DNA of 64,000 nucleotides from Streptomyces aureocirculatus (GTDB lineage Bacteria > Actinomycetota > Actinomycetes > Streptomycetales > Streptomycetaceae). Location: contig NZ_JOAP01000003.1 in assembly GCF_000720475.1 (NCBI RefSeq), forward strand, positions 217,144 to 281,143, written 5' to 3'. Shown piece by piece: positions 16,655-27,081 of the stretch. The notes beneath the pieces were generated by a model that saw only the letters and a program-made list of their open reading frames with translations, made no database searches and was not told where the DNA came from. The position numbers and the translations under genes are program-made. Positions within the stretch are counted from its first letter, which is position 1, and every line of letters begins with the position of its first letter.

Positions 16655-18304
<1,650 letters not shown>

Positions 18305-18460
18305 AGCGGGGGCGGCGCCGCGTACCCCCGGGGGCGGCGCCGCGTACCCGTACGGGGTCGGCGTCGTGTTCCGACGCAGGTTCGGCGCCGGTGCTCCGTG
18401 GGCGTGCCCCGCGTGGCACCGGTGGTCGCGCGGGGCCCCGGTGTGTCGTCCCGTCGGCTC
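18305..18460. repeat. Intergenic direct repeat between converging genes
   Basis: GGGGGCGGCGCCGCGTACCC occurs twice in a row at about 18307-18350, and a decayed third copy follows. The palindromic GGCGCCGCG core could form alternative hairpins and may serve as a bidirectional terminator between the ligase and the MFS gene. Confidence 0.5.
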
Positions 18461-19723
18461 CTACTTGCGTATGCGCAGCGATGTCGCCCCCCAGCCCACC
18501 GCCAGGCAGCCCGCGGCCACCGCGCACACCCCGGACCAGTCCCAGTGGGCGAACGCCGTGCCCGCGAGGGCGGAGGCGAGGGCGCCGCCCGCGAAACCGG
18601 CCACCACATAGGCGGTGTTGGCGACCGCCGGGGTGGAGGTGGTGGTCAGGGCCAGGGTCTGATTGGCGACATGGCTCGCGACCAGCGCCGCGTGCACGAG
18701 GACCGCCGCCGCGCACAGCGCCCAGAGGCGCTCGCCGCCCAGCCAGAACAGCGGCACCGAAACCGCCGCGAGGCTGTAGGCCGACGCCACCACCTTGGCC
18801 GCGCCGAAACGGTCCACGAATCCGCCCGCGATCGGCGCCACCACGCTGGCCGCGAGTCCGAAGAGGCCGAAGAGCCCGGCCGCGCCGGTCGTCATGCCGT
18901 ACCCGTCGCCCTCGTTCGTGAGGAGGAGCGCGAGGGAGGTCCACAGCGCGCTCCACGCGCCGTACATTCCGCCCTGGCGTATGCAGGCGCGGCGCAGCTC
19001 GGGTGAGCTCCGCACCACGGCGGGGAGTTGGGCGAGGCCGCCGAACAGCGGGCCCGTGCGGCGGCGGGTCTCCTTGGGCAGGGCGGCCGCGGAGGCCAGG
19101 CCGAGCACCGCCGTGAGCGCGGCCGCGCCGAGGAAGACCCAGCGCCAGCCGAAGGCCTGCCCGGCGAGCCCGCCGAGGACCCGGGCCGCCACGACGCCGG
19201 TGAAGAGCCCGGCTATGACGGCCGCGACATGGCTGGCCCGCCGGTCGGCCGGGGCGCGCTCGGCCACCAGCGGCACCAGCAACTGCGGGACGACCGTCGC
19301 CGTGGAGGCGATCAGGACGGCGGCGGCGAGCACGGTGGTGCCGGACGCCATCGCGCCGAGGACCAGCGCGGCGGTCGTCGCCAGGGACAGGGCGGCGACC
19401 AGGCGCCGGCGGTTGACCCGGTCGCCGAGCGGGGCGAAGAACAGCAGCCCCGCCGCATACCCGAACTGGGCCACCGACGCGATCCATGCCACGCCCGACG
19501 GGGTCGAGCCGAAGTCCTTGGCTATGAGGGGGAGCAGCGGCGCGGCGACGTAGATGTTCGCCGCGGTGACCGCCGTGCAGACGGCGATGAGGACGAGAAA
19601 AGCGCGGGGCGGCAGCCCGGCCGCCGGGGTCGTACCCGAGGTCGTGTGCGGTGCCGTGGCCGGACGAGGCTCCGCGAGCTCCGCCGTCAGGGCGCCCGGC
19701 GGGGACGGCGTGGCTGAAGTCAT
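18461..19723 (-). CDS. MFS transporter (12-helix drug/arabinose-efflux type)
   Basis: The 420-residue membrane protein has twelve predicted helices, a long cytosolic N-terminal tail, and the MFS loop motif FFAPLGDRVNRRRLVA between helices 2 and 3. LPLIAKDFGSTPSGVAWIASVAQFG is typical of the DHA1 efflux type. It is divergently transcribed from the tetR gene at 19871, with two palindromes between them. The pair is therefore a TetR-controlled efflux locus; the substrate is unknown. Confidence 0.9.
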   Translation of the reverse strand: MTSATPSPPGALTAELAEPRPATAPHTTSGTTPAAGLPPRAFLVLIAVCTAVTAANIYVAAPLLPLIAKDFGSTPSGVAWIASVAQFGYAAGLLFFAPLGDRVNRRRLVAALSLATTAALVLGAMASGTTVLAAAVLIASTATVVPQLLVPLVAERAPADRRASHVAAVIAGLFTGVVAARVLGGLAGQAFGWRWVFLGAAALTAVLGLASAAALPKETRRRTGPLFGGLAQLPAVVRSSPELRRACIRQGGMYGAWSALWTSLALLLTNEGDGYGMTTGAAGLFGLFGLAASVVAPIAGGFVDRFGAAKVVASAYSLAAVSVPLFWLGGERLWALCAAAVLVHAALVASHVANQTLALTTTSTPAVANTAYVVAGFAGGALASALAGTAFAHWDWSGVCAVAAGCLAVGWGATSLRIRK

Positions 19724-19775
19724 GGGCGACGGGCTCCTCTGTGCGTGGGGGCGGCCGTAGTGTGGACACGCTCAT

Positions 19776-19791
19776 AACCAACTGGTTGGTT
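19776..19791. promoter_or_regulatory. Palindromic TetR operator 1 (AACCAACTGGTTGGTT)
   Basis: A perfect 7-2-7 palindrome lies between the divergent MFS and TetR genes, 53 bases before the MFS start. A close copy is at 19827-19842. Two similar palindromes in a TetR/MFS spacer are the usual operator arrangement. Confidence 0.8.
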
Positions 19792-19826
19792 GCAAGTCTG
19801 CGCCCGTGTTCCGAAAACTGTCAAGC

Positions 19827-19842
19827 AACCAAACGGTTGGTT
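19827..19842. promoter_or_regulatory. Palindromic TetR operator 2 (AACCAAACGGTTGGTT)
   Basis: This is an 8-8 palindrome with one mismatch, 29 bases before ATG 19871 and 51 bases centre-to-centre from operator 1. It would overlap the tetR promoter and so allow autoregulation. Confidence 0.8.
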
Positions 19843-19870
19843 AGCGGTGAAGTTCGCTTACGCTGGTCCC

Positions 19871-20458
19871 ATGGGAGTGAGAGACCCCGAGGCCACGCGG
19901 GCCCGGATCTTCGACGCGGCGGTCACGGAGTTCGCGCGGTACGGCATCGCCGGAGCCCGCGTCGACCGCATCGCGAGCGAGGCGAAGGCCAACAAACAAC
20001 TCATCTACGCCTATTACGGCAACAAGGCGGAGCTCTTCGCGCAGGTCCTCGAGAAGCAAATGCTCGATCTGGCCGTCAGCGTGCCGCCGGACCCCGACGA
20101 CATGGACGGCTGGATGGACCGGCTCATGGACTATCACGCCACCCACCCCGAGGTGTTGCGCCTGCTCTTCTGGGAGGGCATCGAGTACGGCGGCACCGAG
20201 GAGCTGCCGCACGAGTACGAGCGCCAGGCGCACTACGACAGCAAGGTCGCCACCTTCGAGGAAGGCCAGGCGCGCGGGGTCATCACGGACGCCATCCCGG
20301 CACGCGACCTGCTGTTCATGCTGGTCGCGCTGGCCGGCTGGGCCTCCGCGGTGCCGCAGATGCGGCGCGTCCTCGTGGGCGCTGAGGACGAGGACAAGGC
20401 GCGCCTGCGGGCCTCGATCCGCGCGGCGGCGCGCCGCGTCACGGAGCCGTCCGACTGA
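19871..20458 (+). CDS. TetR-family repressor of the divergent MFS pump
   Basis: ATG 19871 is preferred over the in-frame upstream starts, because those would place coding sequence over both operators and the protein then begins MGVRDPEATRARIFDAAV. The 195-residue product has the TetR helix-turn-helix (VDRIASEAKANKQLIYAYYGNKAELF) and a helical ligand domain. The gene is divergent from the MFS gene, with two palindromes between. I infer that it represses both genes until a pump substrate binds. Confidence 0.9.
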   Translation: MGVRDPEATRARIFDAAVTEFARYGIAGARVDRIASEAKANKQLIYAYYGNKAELFAQVLEKQMLDLAVSVPPDPDDMDGWMDRLMDYHATHPEVLRLLFWEGIEYGGTEELPHEYERQAHYDSKVATFEEGQARGVITDAIPARDLLFMLVALAGWASAVPQMRRVLVGAEDEDKARLRASIRAAARRVTEPSD

Positions 20459-20480
20459 CTTCGAGGCCTCCCGCTCTGGC

Positions 20481-20560
20481 CCCCGGGTTCCTGCTCGGGC
20501 CTGCGGGTTCCTGCTCGGGCCCCCGGGTTCCTGCTCGGGCCCCCGGGTTCCTGCCCGGGT
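20481..20560. repeat. Four exact-register copies of a 20-bp unit
   Basis: The unit CCCCGGGTTCCTGCTCGGGC occurs at 20481, 20501, 20521 and 20541, with zero to three mismatches per copy. It lies between the converging tetR and giant kinase genes. Each copy holds CCCGGG and could pair with the others, so a termination role is possible. Confidence 0.9.
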
Positions 20561-20604
20561 CCGTGGCCTCCTGGCCCGAGCCCGTGGCCTCCCGGCCTCT
20601 GGGC

Positions 20605-23600
20605 TCAGTTCGTACCGATCTTCGCGAGCAGATCCACGATCCGGCTCTGCACCTCGCCGCTCGTGGACCGCTCGGCCAGGAACAGCACGGTCTCGCCCGC
20701 GGCCAGCTTCGGCAGGTCGGTCTCGTCGACGGCGGCCGTGTAGACGACCAGCGGGGTGCGGTTCAACTGGCCGTTCGCGCGCAGCCAGTCGATGATCCCG
20801 GCACGCCGGCGGCGTACCTGGAGCAGATCCATGACCACCAGGTTCGGCCGCATCTGCGCGGCGAGCGTGACCGCGTCCGCGTCGCTCTCGGCCCGCGCCA
20901 CCTGCATCCCGCGCCGCTCAAGCGTCGCGGTCAGGGCCAGCGCGATCTCCTCGTGCTCCTCGATGAGCAGCACGCGCGGCGGATGCTGTTCGCTGTCGCG
21001 CGGCGCGAGCGCCTTCAGGAGTACGGCGGGGTCGGCGCCGTACGCCGCCTCGCGCGAGGCCTGCCCGAGCCCCGCCGTGACCAGGACGGGCACCTCGGCG
21101 GCGACCGCGGCCTGGCGCAGCGACTGCAGCGCGGTACGCGTGATCGGCCCGGTCAGCGGGTCCACGAACAGGGCGGCAGGGAACGCGGCGATCTGCGCGT
21201 CGACCTCCTCGCGCGAGTGCACGATGACAGGACGGTAGCCACGGTCGCTGAGCGCCTGCTGGGTGGTGACGTCGGGTGCGGGCCACACCAGGAGACGGCG
21301 CGGGTTGTCCAGCGGCTCGGGCGGCAACTCGTCGTCCATGGGCTGCGGCTGCGGCCGGTTGGACACCTCCACGGCGCCTCCGGGACCGTCCAGAAGCTCA
21401 GGGCCCTCGTCGGCGTCCTGGTCCGGGGCGCCGATCGCGTAGGCACGACCGGTGCCTTCGGTGGTCGGCGAGAGCCGGGGCTGCGGCTGCACCCTGGCCT
21501 GCTGGGCCGAGGCCTGCGGGGCAGCGGCCTGCTGGGCCTGGGGCTGGGCCTGAGGCTGGGCTTGGGCTTGCTGGCGGGCCGCGTCCTGGCGCTCGTCGGT
21601 CGCAGGCTCAGGCGGTGTGGACAGCCGACGCCGACGTCCCGAGCCTCCCGCGGAGGGCTGTGCCGGAGTCTGCGCCGGGTCCGGCTGCGCGGGCTGTGGC
21701 TGCGGCAACGGCTGTGCGTGCGGGGCCTGCTGGGGCTGTGGGGGCTGTGGGGCCCCCTGAGTGTGGGGCTGGGGCTGCGGGGCCGGTGCTGCCTGGCGAG
21801 TGCGTCCCGGCCGGTCGGGAGGAGCCTGACGCCCGAACGGCACACCCTGGCCGAGCGTGCGCACGCTGATGGCGCGCCCCTGCGTCGAGTTCGGGTCGAC
21901 GGGAGCGGTCTCGGCGGGCAGCGGCTGGGCGGCACGCGCGCGTGGGTCACGTTCCGGCGGCAGCGCGGCGCCGGGCGGGGGTGTGGGGGTGCCCCCGGCG
22001 GGCGTATCGCTCGGCGGGGTGCCATGTACCGGCATGCCCTGAACCGGCATGCCCTGTGCGGGTGTCGACGGTACGGACTCGGCGGGCGGGGTCTGCCGGG
22101 CGCGGCGGCGGCCGGTGGGGTTCTGCTGCTGCGGAACCGGGGCGGGGCCGGGCGTGGCCGGACCGCTGGTGGCGCCCTGCGCGGGGGTGCCCGGCGCGGG
22201 GGTGCCCTGGGCCGTGCCCTGGGCCGTGCCCTGGGCCGGGGTGCCCGGTGCGGCCACCGGACCGCGCGGCACGCCCTGTGCGTGGGGAGCCGCCGGACCG
22301 TACGGCATCGGGGCCTGCGCCGGGTGCGGCTCCAGGGGTGTGTGGTCCTCGGCCGGGTCGTGGAGGGCGGCGGAGTGCTGCCCGGGGGTGTCCTGGCGGG
22401 CAGGGTTCACGGCGCCGGTGGGGCTTACGGAACCGGTGGGGTTCATGGCGCCGGTGGGGTTCACGGCACCCGTGGGACTCACGGCACCCGCGGCGCCCGT
22501 CTCGGGCATGACTCCCGGAGCCGCCCCGGGCGCGACACCCGGAGCCCGCGCGGGCGCGCCCACCGGCACGCCCCCCTGCGCTCCCGAGGCCGCACCGCGC
22601 CGCGCACCGGCGACACGGGCGCCCCGCGCTCCCGCTGCCGGGGCACCGTGTGCTGCCGCGGCCATGTCGTCCTGGACCTGCGCGGACCCCTCGGGCGCCC
22701 CACCCTGCGCGGGCACCGCGGGCACACCGCCCGGCATGGGCACACCACTCGGCATGGGCACAGCGCTCTGCGCGGGCGCGCCACCCTGCACGGGCACACC
22801 ACCCCGAGTACGCGCCTGAAGTCCTGCCTGCACACCGGCCGGTACGTTAACCGAGGCACCGACCTGCGCGGCAGCGCCGTGACCGGCACCCACCTGCCCG
22901 GCACCCACCTGCCCGGCACCCTGCGCCACGCCCACCTGCCCGGCCACGCCCACCTGCTCCGCCACGCCGGCCGCACCGCTGCCCGCCTCGCGGTCGGCCT
23001 CGGCAGGCGGCAGCGCGAACACGCGCCCGCTGGTGGTCTCTTCCGCGGCGGCACGCTCGCGGGCGGCGGCCAGCGCACGCCGGGCCCGTCGGCCACCGGG
23101 GCGCGGCGCGTCCCCGCCGTCTGCCCCGGCAGGACCACCGGCTTCCGGACCACTGGCTTCCGGACCCCAGGCGGGCTGTCCCGTACCCGAAGGCAACGCC
23201 AACGCCTGCTGCTCACCACCGCGCCGGGCTCGCCGCCCTGACGCCACGGCGATCTCCGCCGACCCGTGGCCGCCGTGCGCCGGGCCACCCTGTGACGGCA
23301 CTCCCTGGGGCGGCACGGTCTCGCCGAGGGCAGCCGCTCCGGCAGCGTGCTCGGCGGCGGTCTTCACGGCGCCCTCGGCCGGACTCGGCCGCCCGCGCCG
23401 TCGACCCGTACCGCCGGAAGCGCCCGAAGCGCCCCCCGACGTGTCACCGGCACCTGCCCCGACGCCCCCGGCAGCCCCGGAATCGGCACCACCGGCGCCC
23501 GCCACCGCCTCAGGACCGGCACTCGCAGGACCCTCGGCCACGGCCCGCCGCCTGCGCCGCCCGGTCCCACCGGAGCCGTCGCCGCCCGCACCCGCATCGG

Positions 23601-25560
23601 TGTCGCCGGAAACGGCACCGTCCAGGAAGGAGTCCACAGAGGACCGCCGGGCCCGTCGGCGCCCGCCTCCGGTGCTGCCGGAGTCCCCGGAGCCGCCCGC
23701 CCCCTGCGCGGGCACCAAGGCGCCCGAACCAGCAGTCTCCGTAGAACCGGAGGAACCGGAGGAACCGGAGGAACCGGAGGAACCGGAGGAACCAACGGAG
23801 GCACTGGAGGCACCGGCGGCACCGGAGGATGGCCCACCGGCGGACACATCCCCCATGGGCACCTCAAGAACGAACGCACTGCCGTTCGTGCCCGGCACCT
23901 CGTGCGTCTGGAGCACGCCTCCGTGTGCCTCGACGACGCCCCGGACGACGGGCTCGTGCACCGGGTCACCCCCGGAGTACGGCCCGCGCACCTCGATGCG
24001 GACGACCTCGCCGCGCTGTGCGGCGGCCACGACCACGGTCGAGTCGACGTACGCCCCCGCTCCCGCGCGCGTGTTGCCGGTGGCGTCGATTCCGGCGACG
24101 TCGGCGATCAGATGGGCGAGGGCCGTGGCGAGGCGGCGCGCGTCCACCACGACCTCGATCGGCGGCGCGTGCACGGCGAACTGGGCCCTGCCGGGGCCGA
24201 TCAGCTCGACGGCACCGTCGACTCCGGCGGCGACGACGGCGTCGAGCAGCACGGGCGTGCGCGCCAACTGCTCGGTACCGGCTTCGAGCCGCTGGTAGCC
24301 CAGGACGTTGTCGACGAGCGTCGTCATGCGGGCGTAGCCGGCGGACAGATGGTGCAGTACCTGGTTGGCCTCGGGCCAGAGCTGTCCCGCGTCGTCGGAG
24401 GCGAGGGCGGACAGTTCGCGGCGGAGCTCGTCGAGCGGGCCGCGCAGCGACCGGTCGAGGACGGCGACGAGCTGGCTGTGGCGCGCGGCGAGCGCCTCGT
24501 ACCGCGTCTGCTCCCGCTCGGCGAGCTCCTCGTAGCGGTCCTTCTCGCGCTCGGCGAGCGCGGCGTACCGCTCCTGCTCGGCCGCGAGCTCCTCCTCGCG
24601 CAGCTCGGCGGCGGCCCGCAGCTCATCGGCGCGCCGCTCGGCGGCGTCCCTGAGCTCCGCTTCGCGCTGCTCGGCGGCGGTCCGCAGCTCCTCGGCGTGC
24701 CGGGCGACGGCGGCCTCGTACTTCTCGGCGAGGGCGTCGTACGGCCGCCGGTCGGTGAAGGTCATCACGGCGCCGACGAGCTGGTCACCGTCGCGCACGG
24801 GGGCCGTGGTCAGGTCGACGGAGACCTTCTCGCCGCTCTTGGACCACAGGACCTGTCCGCGTACGCGGTGCTTGCGGCCGGAGCGCAGGGTGTCGGCGAG
24901 CGGGGAGTCCTCGTACGGGAACGGCTCGCCGTCGGCGCGGGAGTGCAGGACGAGCGGGTGCAGCTCCTGGCCGCCGAGGTCGCTGGCGCGGAAGCCGAGT
25001 ATCTGGGCGGCGGCCGGGTTGACGAGGACGACGCGGCCGTCGGTGTCGGTGCCGACGACGCCCTCGGCGGCGGCCCGCAGGATCATCTCCGTCTGCCGCT
25101 GCGACCGGGCGAGTTCGGCCTCGGTGTTGAGCGTTCCCGACAGATCACGGACGACGATCATCAGCATCTCGTCGCCGCTGTAGCCGCCGTACCCGCCGTG
25201 GCTGCCGAACCGCTCGTCGTACGCCTGCCGGCTGTCCTCAAGGTTGGAGCTGGTGACCTCTACGGGGAACTCGCTGCCGTCCGTGCGCCGGGCGATCATC
25301 CGCTTCGGCTTGGTACGTCCCTGTTCGTCCAGCGTCACCGGGCGGCGCATGGAGCCGGGGATGAGTCGGGAGTCGAACTCCGGCAGCAGATCTAGCAGTC
25401 CGCGCCCCACGAGCGCGGTGCCGGGTGCCTCGAAGGCCTCGAGCGCGATGGCGTTCGCGTTCACGACGGTCCCGTTGGCGTTGACGAGCACCAGCGCGTC
25501 CGGGAGCGCGTCGAGTATGGCTGCGAGGCGAGCAGCGCCTCGGGATGGCCTGCTGCTCAC
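20605..25560 (-). CDS. Giant PAS/PAS-kinase-like/receiver hybrid protein, probable pseudokinase
   Basis: The 1651-residue soluble protein has, in order: two PAS domains (about 10-130 and 150-275), a long Glu/Arg coiled coil (about 275-370, repeats like LREEELAAEQERYAALAEREKDRY in outline), a HisKA-like helical pair, a degenerate HATPase region (to about 570), about 800 residues of Pro/Gly/Ala/Gln-rich linker, a pseudo-receiver (about 1425-1525) and a C-terminal receiver (about 1530-1651, acidic EEHEE, phospho-Asp in LVVMDLL). Where kinases have SHELRTPL this protein has SLRGPLDEL, with no His. The N-box Asn and the GLGL box are also absent. It may sense ligands and signal by assembly rather than by phosphotransfer. 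The linker is full of tandem repeats such as GSSGSSGSSG and NPTGAMNPTG. Confidence 0.85.
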   Translation of the reverse strand: MSSRPSRGAARLAAILDALPDALVLVNANGTVVNANAIALEAFEAPGTALVGRGLLDLLPEFDSRLIPGSMRRPVTLDEQGRTKPKRMIARRTDGSEFPVEVTSSNLEDSRQAYDERFGSHGGYGGYSGDEMLMIVVRDLSGTLNTEAELARSQRQTEMILRAAAEGVVGTDTDGRVVLVNPAAAQILGFRASDLGGQELHPLVLHSRADGEPFPYEDSPLADTLRSGRKHRVRGQVLWSKSGEKVSVDLTTAPVRDGDQLVGAVMTFTDRRPYDALAEKYEAAVARHAEELRTAAEQREAELRDAAERRADELRAAAELREEELAAEQERYAALAEREKDRYEELAEREQTRYEALAARHSQLVAVLDRSLRGPLDELRRELSALASDDAGQLWPEANQVLHHLSAGYARMTTLVDNVLGYQRLEAGTEQLARTPVLLDAVVAAGVDGAVELIGPGRAQFAVHAPPIEVVVDARRLATALAHLIADVAGIDATGNTRAGAGAYVDSTVVVAAAQRGEVVRIEVRGPYSGGDPVHEPVVRGVVEAHGGVLQTHEVPGTNGSAFVLEVPMGDVSAGGPSSGAAGASSASVGSSGSSGSSGSSGSSGSTETAGSGALVPAQGAGGSGDSGSTGGGRRRARRSSVDSFLDGAVSGDTDAGAGGDGSGGTGRRRRRAVAEGPASAGPEAVAGAGGADSGAAGGVGAGAGDTSGGASGASGGTGRRRGRPSPAEGAVKTAAEHAAGAAALGETVPPQGVPSQGGPAHGGHGSAEIAVASGRRARRGGEQQALALPSGTGQPAWGPEASGPEAGGPAGADGGDAPRPGGRRARRALAAARERAAAEETTSGRVFALPPAEADREAGSGAAGVAEQVGVAGQVGVAQGAGQVGAGQVGAGHGAAAQVGASVNVPAGVQAGLQARTRGGVPVQGGAPAQSAVPMPSGVPMPGGVPAVPAQGGAPEGSAQVQDDMAAAAHGAPAAGARGARVAGARRGAASGAQGGVPVGAPARAPGVAPGAAPGVMPETGAAGAVSPTGAVNPTGAMNPTGSVSPTGAVNPARQDTPGQHSAALHDPAEDHTPLEPHPAQAPMPYGPAAPHAQGVPRGPVAAPGTPAQGTAQGTAQGTPAPGTPAQGATSGPATPGPAPVPQQQNPTGRRRARQTPPAESVPSTPAQGMPVQGMPVHGTPPSDTPAGGTPTPPPGAALPPERDPRARAAQPLPAETAPVDPNSTQGRAISVRTLGQGVPFGRQAPPDRPGRTRQAAPAPQPQPHTQGAPQPPQPQQAPHAQPLPQPQPAQPDPAQTPAQPSAGGSGRRRRLSTPPEPATDERQDAARQQAQAQPQAQPQAQQAAAPQASAQQARVQPQPRLSPTTEGTGRAYAIGAPDQDADEGPELLDGPGGAVEVSNRPQPQPMDDELPPEPLDNPRRLLVWPAPDVTTQQALSDRGYRPVIVHSREEVDAQIAAFPAALFVDPLTGPITRTALQSLRQAAVAAEVPVLVTAGLGQASREAAYGADPAVLLKALAPRDSEQHPPRVLLIEEHEEIALALTATLERRGMQVARAESDADAVTLAAQMRPNLVVMDLLQVRRRRAGIIDWLRANGQLNRTPLVVYTAAVDETDLPKLAAGETVLFLAERSTSGEVQSRIVDLLAKIGTN

Positions 25561-25835
25561 GACGACGCTTCCTCCCTGATCACTGCACCTTGCCGACCGA
25601 CCGGGCCATCTTGCCTCGCGGCCCGTGACGTGTCACGGGAGGGAGTCTACGGGGAGTGGTTGCGGGCGCGACGCCGGATGAGAGGGAGGTCGCACGCAGA
25701 AGCTGTGAGCCTTCAGTAGTGCCTGGTCACAGAAGGGTCAAGCGTGCCCTTCTTAAGAAGGGCACGCCGGACCCATCGCCTCCGGTTCCGGCCGGGGTGC
25801 CGTCCGCCACTGGCTCACGGGTCGCACGGCCCTGC
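25561..25835. other. Intergenic region upstream of the giant kinase gene
   Basis: These 275 bases hold no gene. They must contain the promoter of the kinase-like gene; the stretch 25700-25770 is relatively AT-rich. An AAGAAGGGC / GCCCTTCTT inverted repeat (25746-25754 and 25756-25764) could be a terminator for transcripts coming from the SSI gene. Confidence 0.45.
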
Positions 25836-25906
25836 TTCAGGCGCCGTCCGCCCTTGCCTAAGGCGCCGTCCGCGCCTGCCTCACGCGCTGTCCGCGCCCC
25901 GCCTCA
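25836..25906 (-). repeat. 22-23 bp tandem repeat duplicating the SSI gene end with its stop codon
   Basis: On the minus strand the gene ends GGTGCG-TGA. Units of 22-23 bp then repeat the CGGACGGCGC-stop pattern, giving TGA (25881-25883), TAG (25858-25860) and TGA (25837-25839). The spacing is not a multiple of three, so the extra stops fall in different frames. Confidence 0.8.
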
Positions 25907-26476
25907 CGCACCGTCCGAAGGCAGCACCGGCACGAGGCTGTTCCACCGCGAGATCTCACACCCGTCGGTGCGGGAGAAGGCGGCGTCGATGTGCCGCCCC
26001 TGCCACTCGCCGCGGACGCGGGCGGTCTGCGGGCCGCCGTACTGCTGGGTGCACATGGTGCCGCGCGGGACCGCCTTGAACGGGTCCAGGCCCTCGGCCG
26101 CGAGCTGATCGAGCCGTTCGCACGCGGCACCGGGTGAAGCGTGCGAACCCCCGTCGGGGGCGCACCGCAGGGTGTACGTGCCGTCGCCGGCGCCCCCGGT
26201 CCCGCTCACGGTGATGGTCAGCCGATGCCTGCCGTGCTCACCGGGCCCGATGTCCTGGACGCCGGCTGCTTTCCCGACCTTCTCGACCTTCTCGACCTTC
26301 TCGACCTTCCCGGCTTTCTCGGCTTTCTGGACCTTCTCGACTTTCTCGACGGTGGCCGCTCCGGCCGGGCCCGCGGCGCCCGGTGGGCAGGCCTGCGCGG
26401 TGGTGGGGCCCGCGGTGAGGACGGCGAGGGTCGTGGCGGCGGTGAGGAAGAGGCGGCGTGGCGTGAGGTGCTGCAC
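25904..26476 (-). CDS. Subtilisin inhibitor-like (SSI) secreted protease inhibitor
   Basis: The GTG start at 26476 follows AGGGGAG. The 190-residue precursor has a signal peptide (RRLFLTAATTLAVLTAGPTTAQA), then a Lys/Glu/Val repeat (residues 43-70, KVEKVEKVEK type, 9-bp DNA unit), then an SSI domain from about residue 80. The four SSI cysteines are at 105, 119, 142 and 173 (two expected disulfides), and GEWQGRHIDAAFSRTDGCE matches the family end. By alignment with MCPMVY of SSI, the reactive-site P1 residue is Gln144 in MCTQQYGG, not the usual Met or Lys. SSI proteins inhibit subtilisin- and trypsin-like proteases outside the cell. The charged repeat is an unusual insertion. Confidence 0.88.
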   Translation of the reverse strand: MQHLTPRRLFLTAATTLAVLTAGPTTAQACPPGAAGPAGAATVEKVEKVQKAEKAGKVEKVEKVEKVGKAAGVQDIGPGEHGRHRLTITVSGTGGAGDGTYTLRCAPDGGSHASPGAACERLDQLAAEGLDPFKAVPRGTMCTQQYGGPQTARVRGEWQGRHIDAAFSRTDGCEISRWNSLVPVLPSDGA

Positions 26477-26719
26477 GGGGGCTCCCCTGGGGACGCGGTG
26501 GCGGCGAGGCGCGGCACGGCCAGGCCGTCGGCGCCGGAGCCGTGTCGGTCCCCGGCGCCCACCGCCTATAACGCCGTGAGCCCCGTCGCGTTGCGCCCCC
26601 GGTTTTGACTTTGCCCTGCGGGCCGCACGGCTAGTACCGTGGAGCCGCGATTGGTGACGCGCCCCCTGGCTGTGTCATCATCTGCACGCACCTCCGCGCT
26701 CGCGTGGAAGTGCAGGTTG

Positions 26720-26810
26720 GGAGGCGTCGCCTAGTCCGGTCTATGGCGCCGCACTGCTAATGCGGTTTGGGTCTTAAAGCCCATCGAGGGTTCAAATCCC
26801 TCCGCCTCCG
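26720..26810 (+). tRNA. tRNA-Ser(GCT)
   Basis: The 91-base class II tRNA has acceptor GGAGGCG/CGCCTCC, anticodon loop CTGCTAA with GCT at 26756-26758, a long variable arm, and T-arm GAGGG-TTCAAAT-CCCTC. CCA is not encoded. Confidence 0.97.
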
Positions 26811-26819
26811 CACCACGAT

Positions 26820-26851
26820 CCGAAGCCCCGGTCACCCGACCGGGGCTTCGG
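26820..26851 (+). terminator. Hairpin terminator of tRNA-Ser(GCT)
   Basis: A perfect 13-bp stem, CCGAAGCCCCGGT (26820-26832) and ACCGGGGCTTCGG (26839-26851), has a CACCCG loop and lies nine bases after the tRNA. Confidence 0.9.
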
Positions 26852-27010
26852 CCGTATCCGCCACCCTTCACCCCGCACGCCTCCCCCGCACCGGCACAGC
26901 TTCGGTGGGACGCCCGTGGGTTCGAGGGGCGCCGGAGAGCCCCCTGATGGGTATTTGCCCAGGTCAGGCGGGATGCGGGAAACGGATTTCGCCTCACGGC
27001 GCAGGTCATG

Positions 27011-27016
27011 TAATGT
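27011..27016 (+). promoter_or_regulatory. Possible -10 box (TAATGT) of tRNA-Arg
   Basis: TAATGT lies 66 bases before the mature tRNA-Arg 5' end in an AT-richer patch (CATGTAATGTTG). The -35 is poor (TTTCGC, 18-base spacer), so this is tentative. Confidence 0.35.
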
Positions 27017-27081
27017 TGTTCTCGCAACGCCGACCGGGGCGAAAAGGCCCGGGAGGAAGAGCAACACAACAGAAAAACCAA

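Noticed and set aside
20563-23241. A long open frame (about 890 codons) on the plus strand opposite the giant kinase gene
   Set aside because: It is a by-product of low-complexity, high-GC coding on the minus strand; its composition is Arg/Gly/His-rich, with no domain and no ribosome-binding site.
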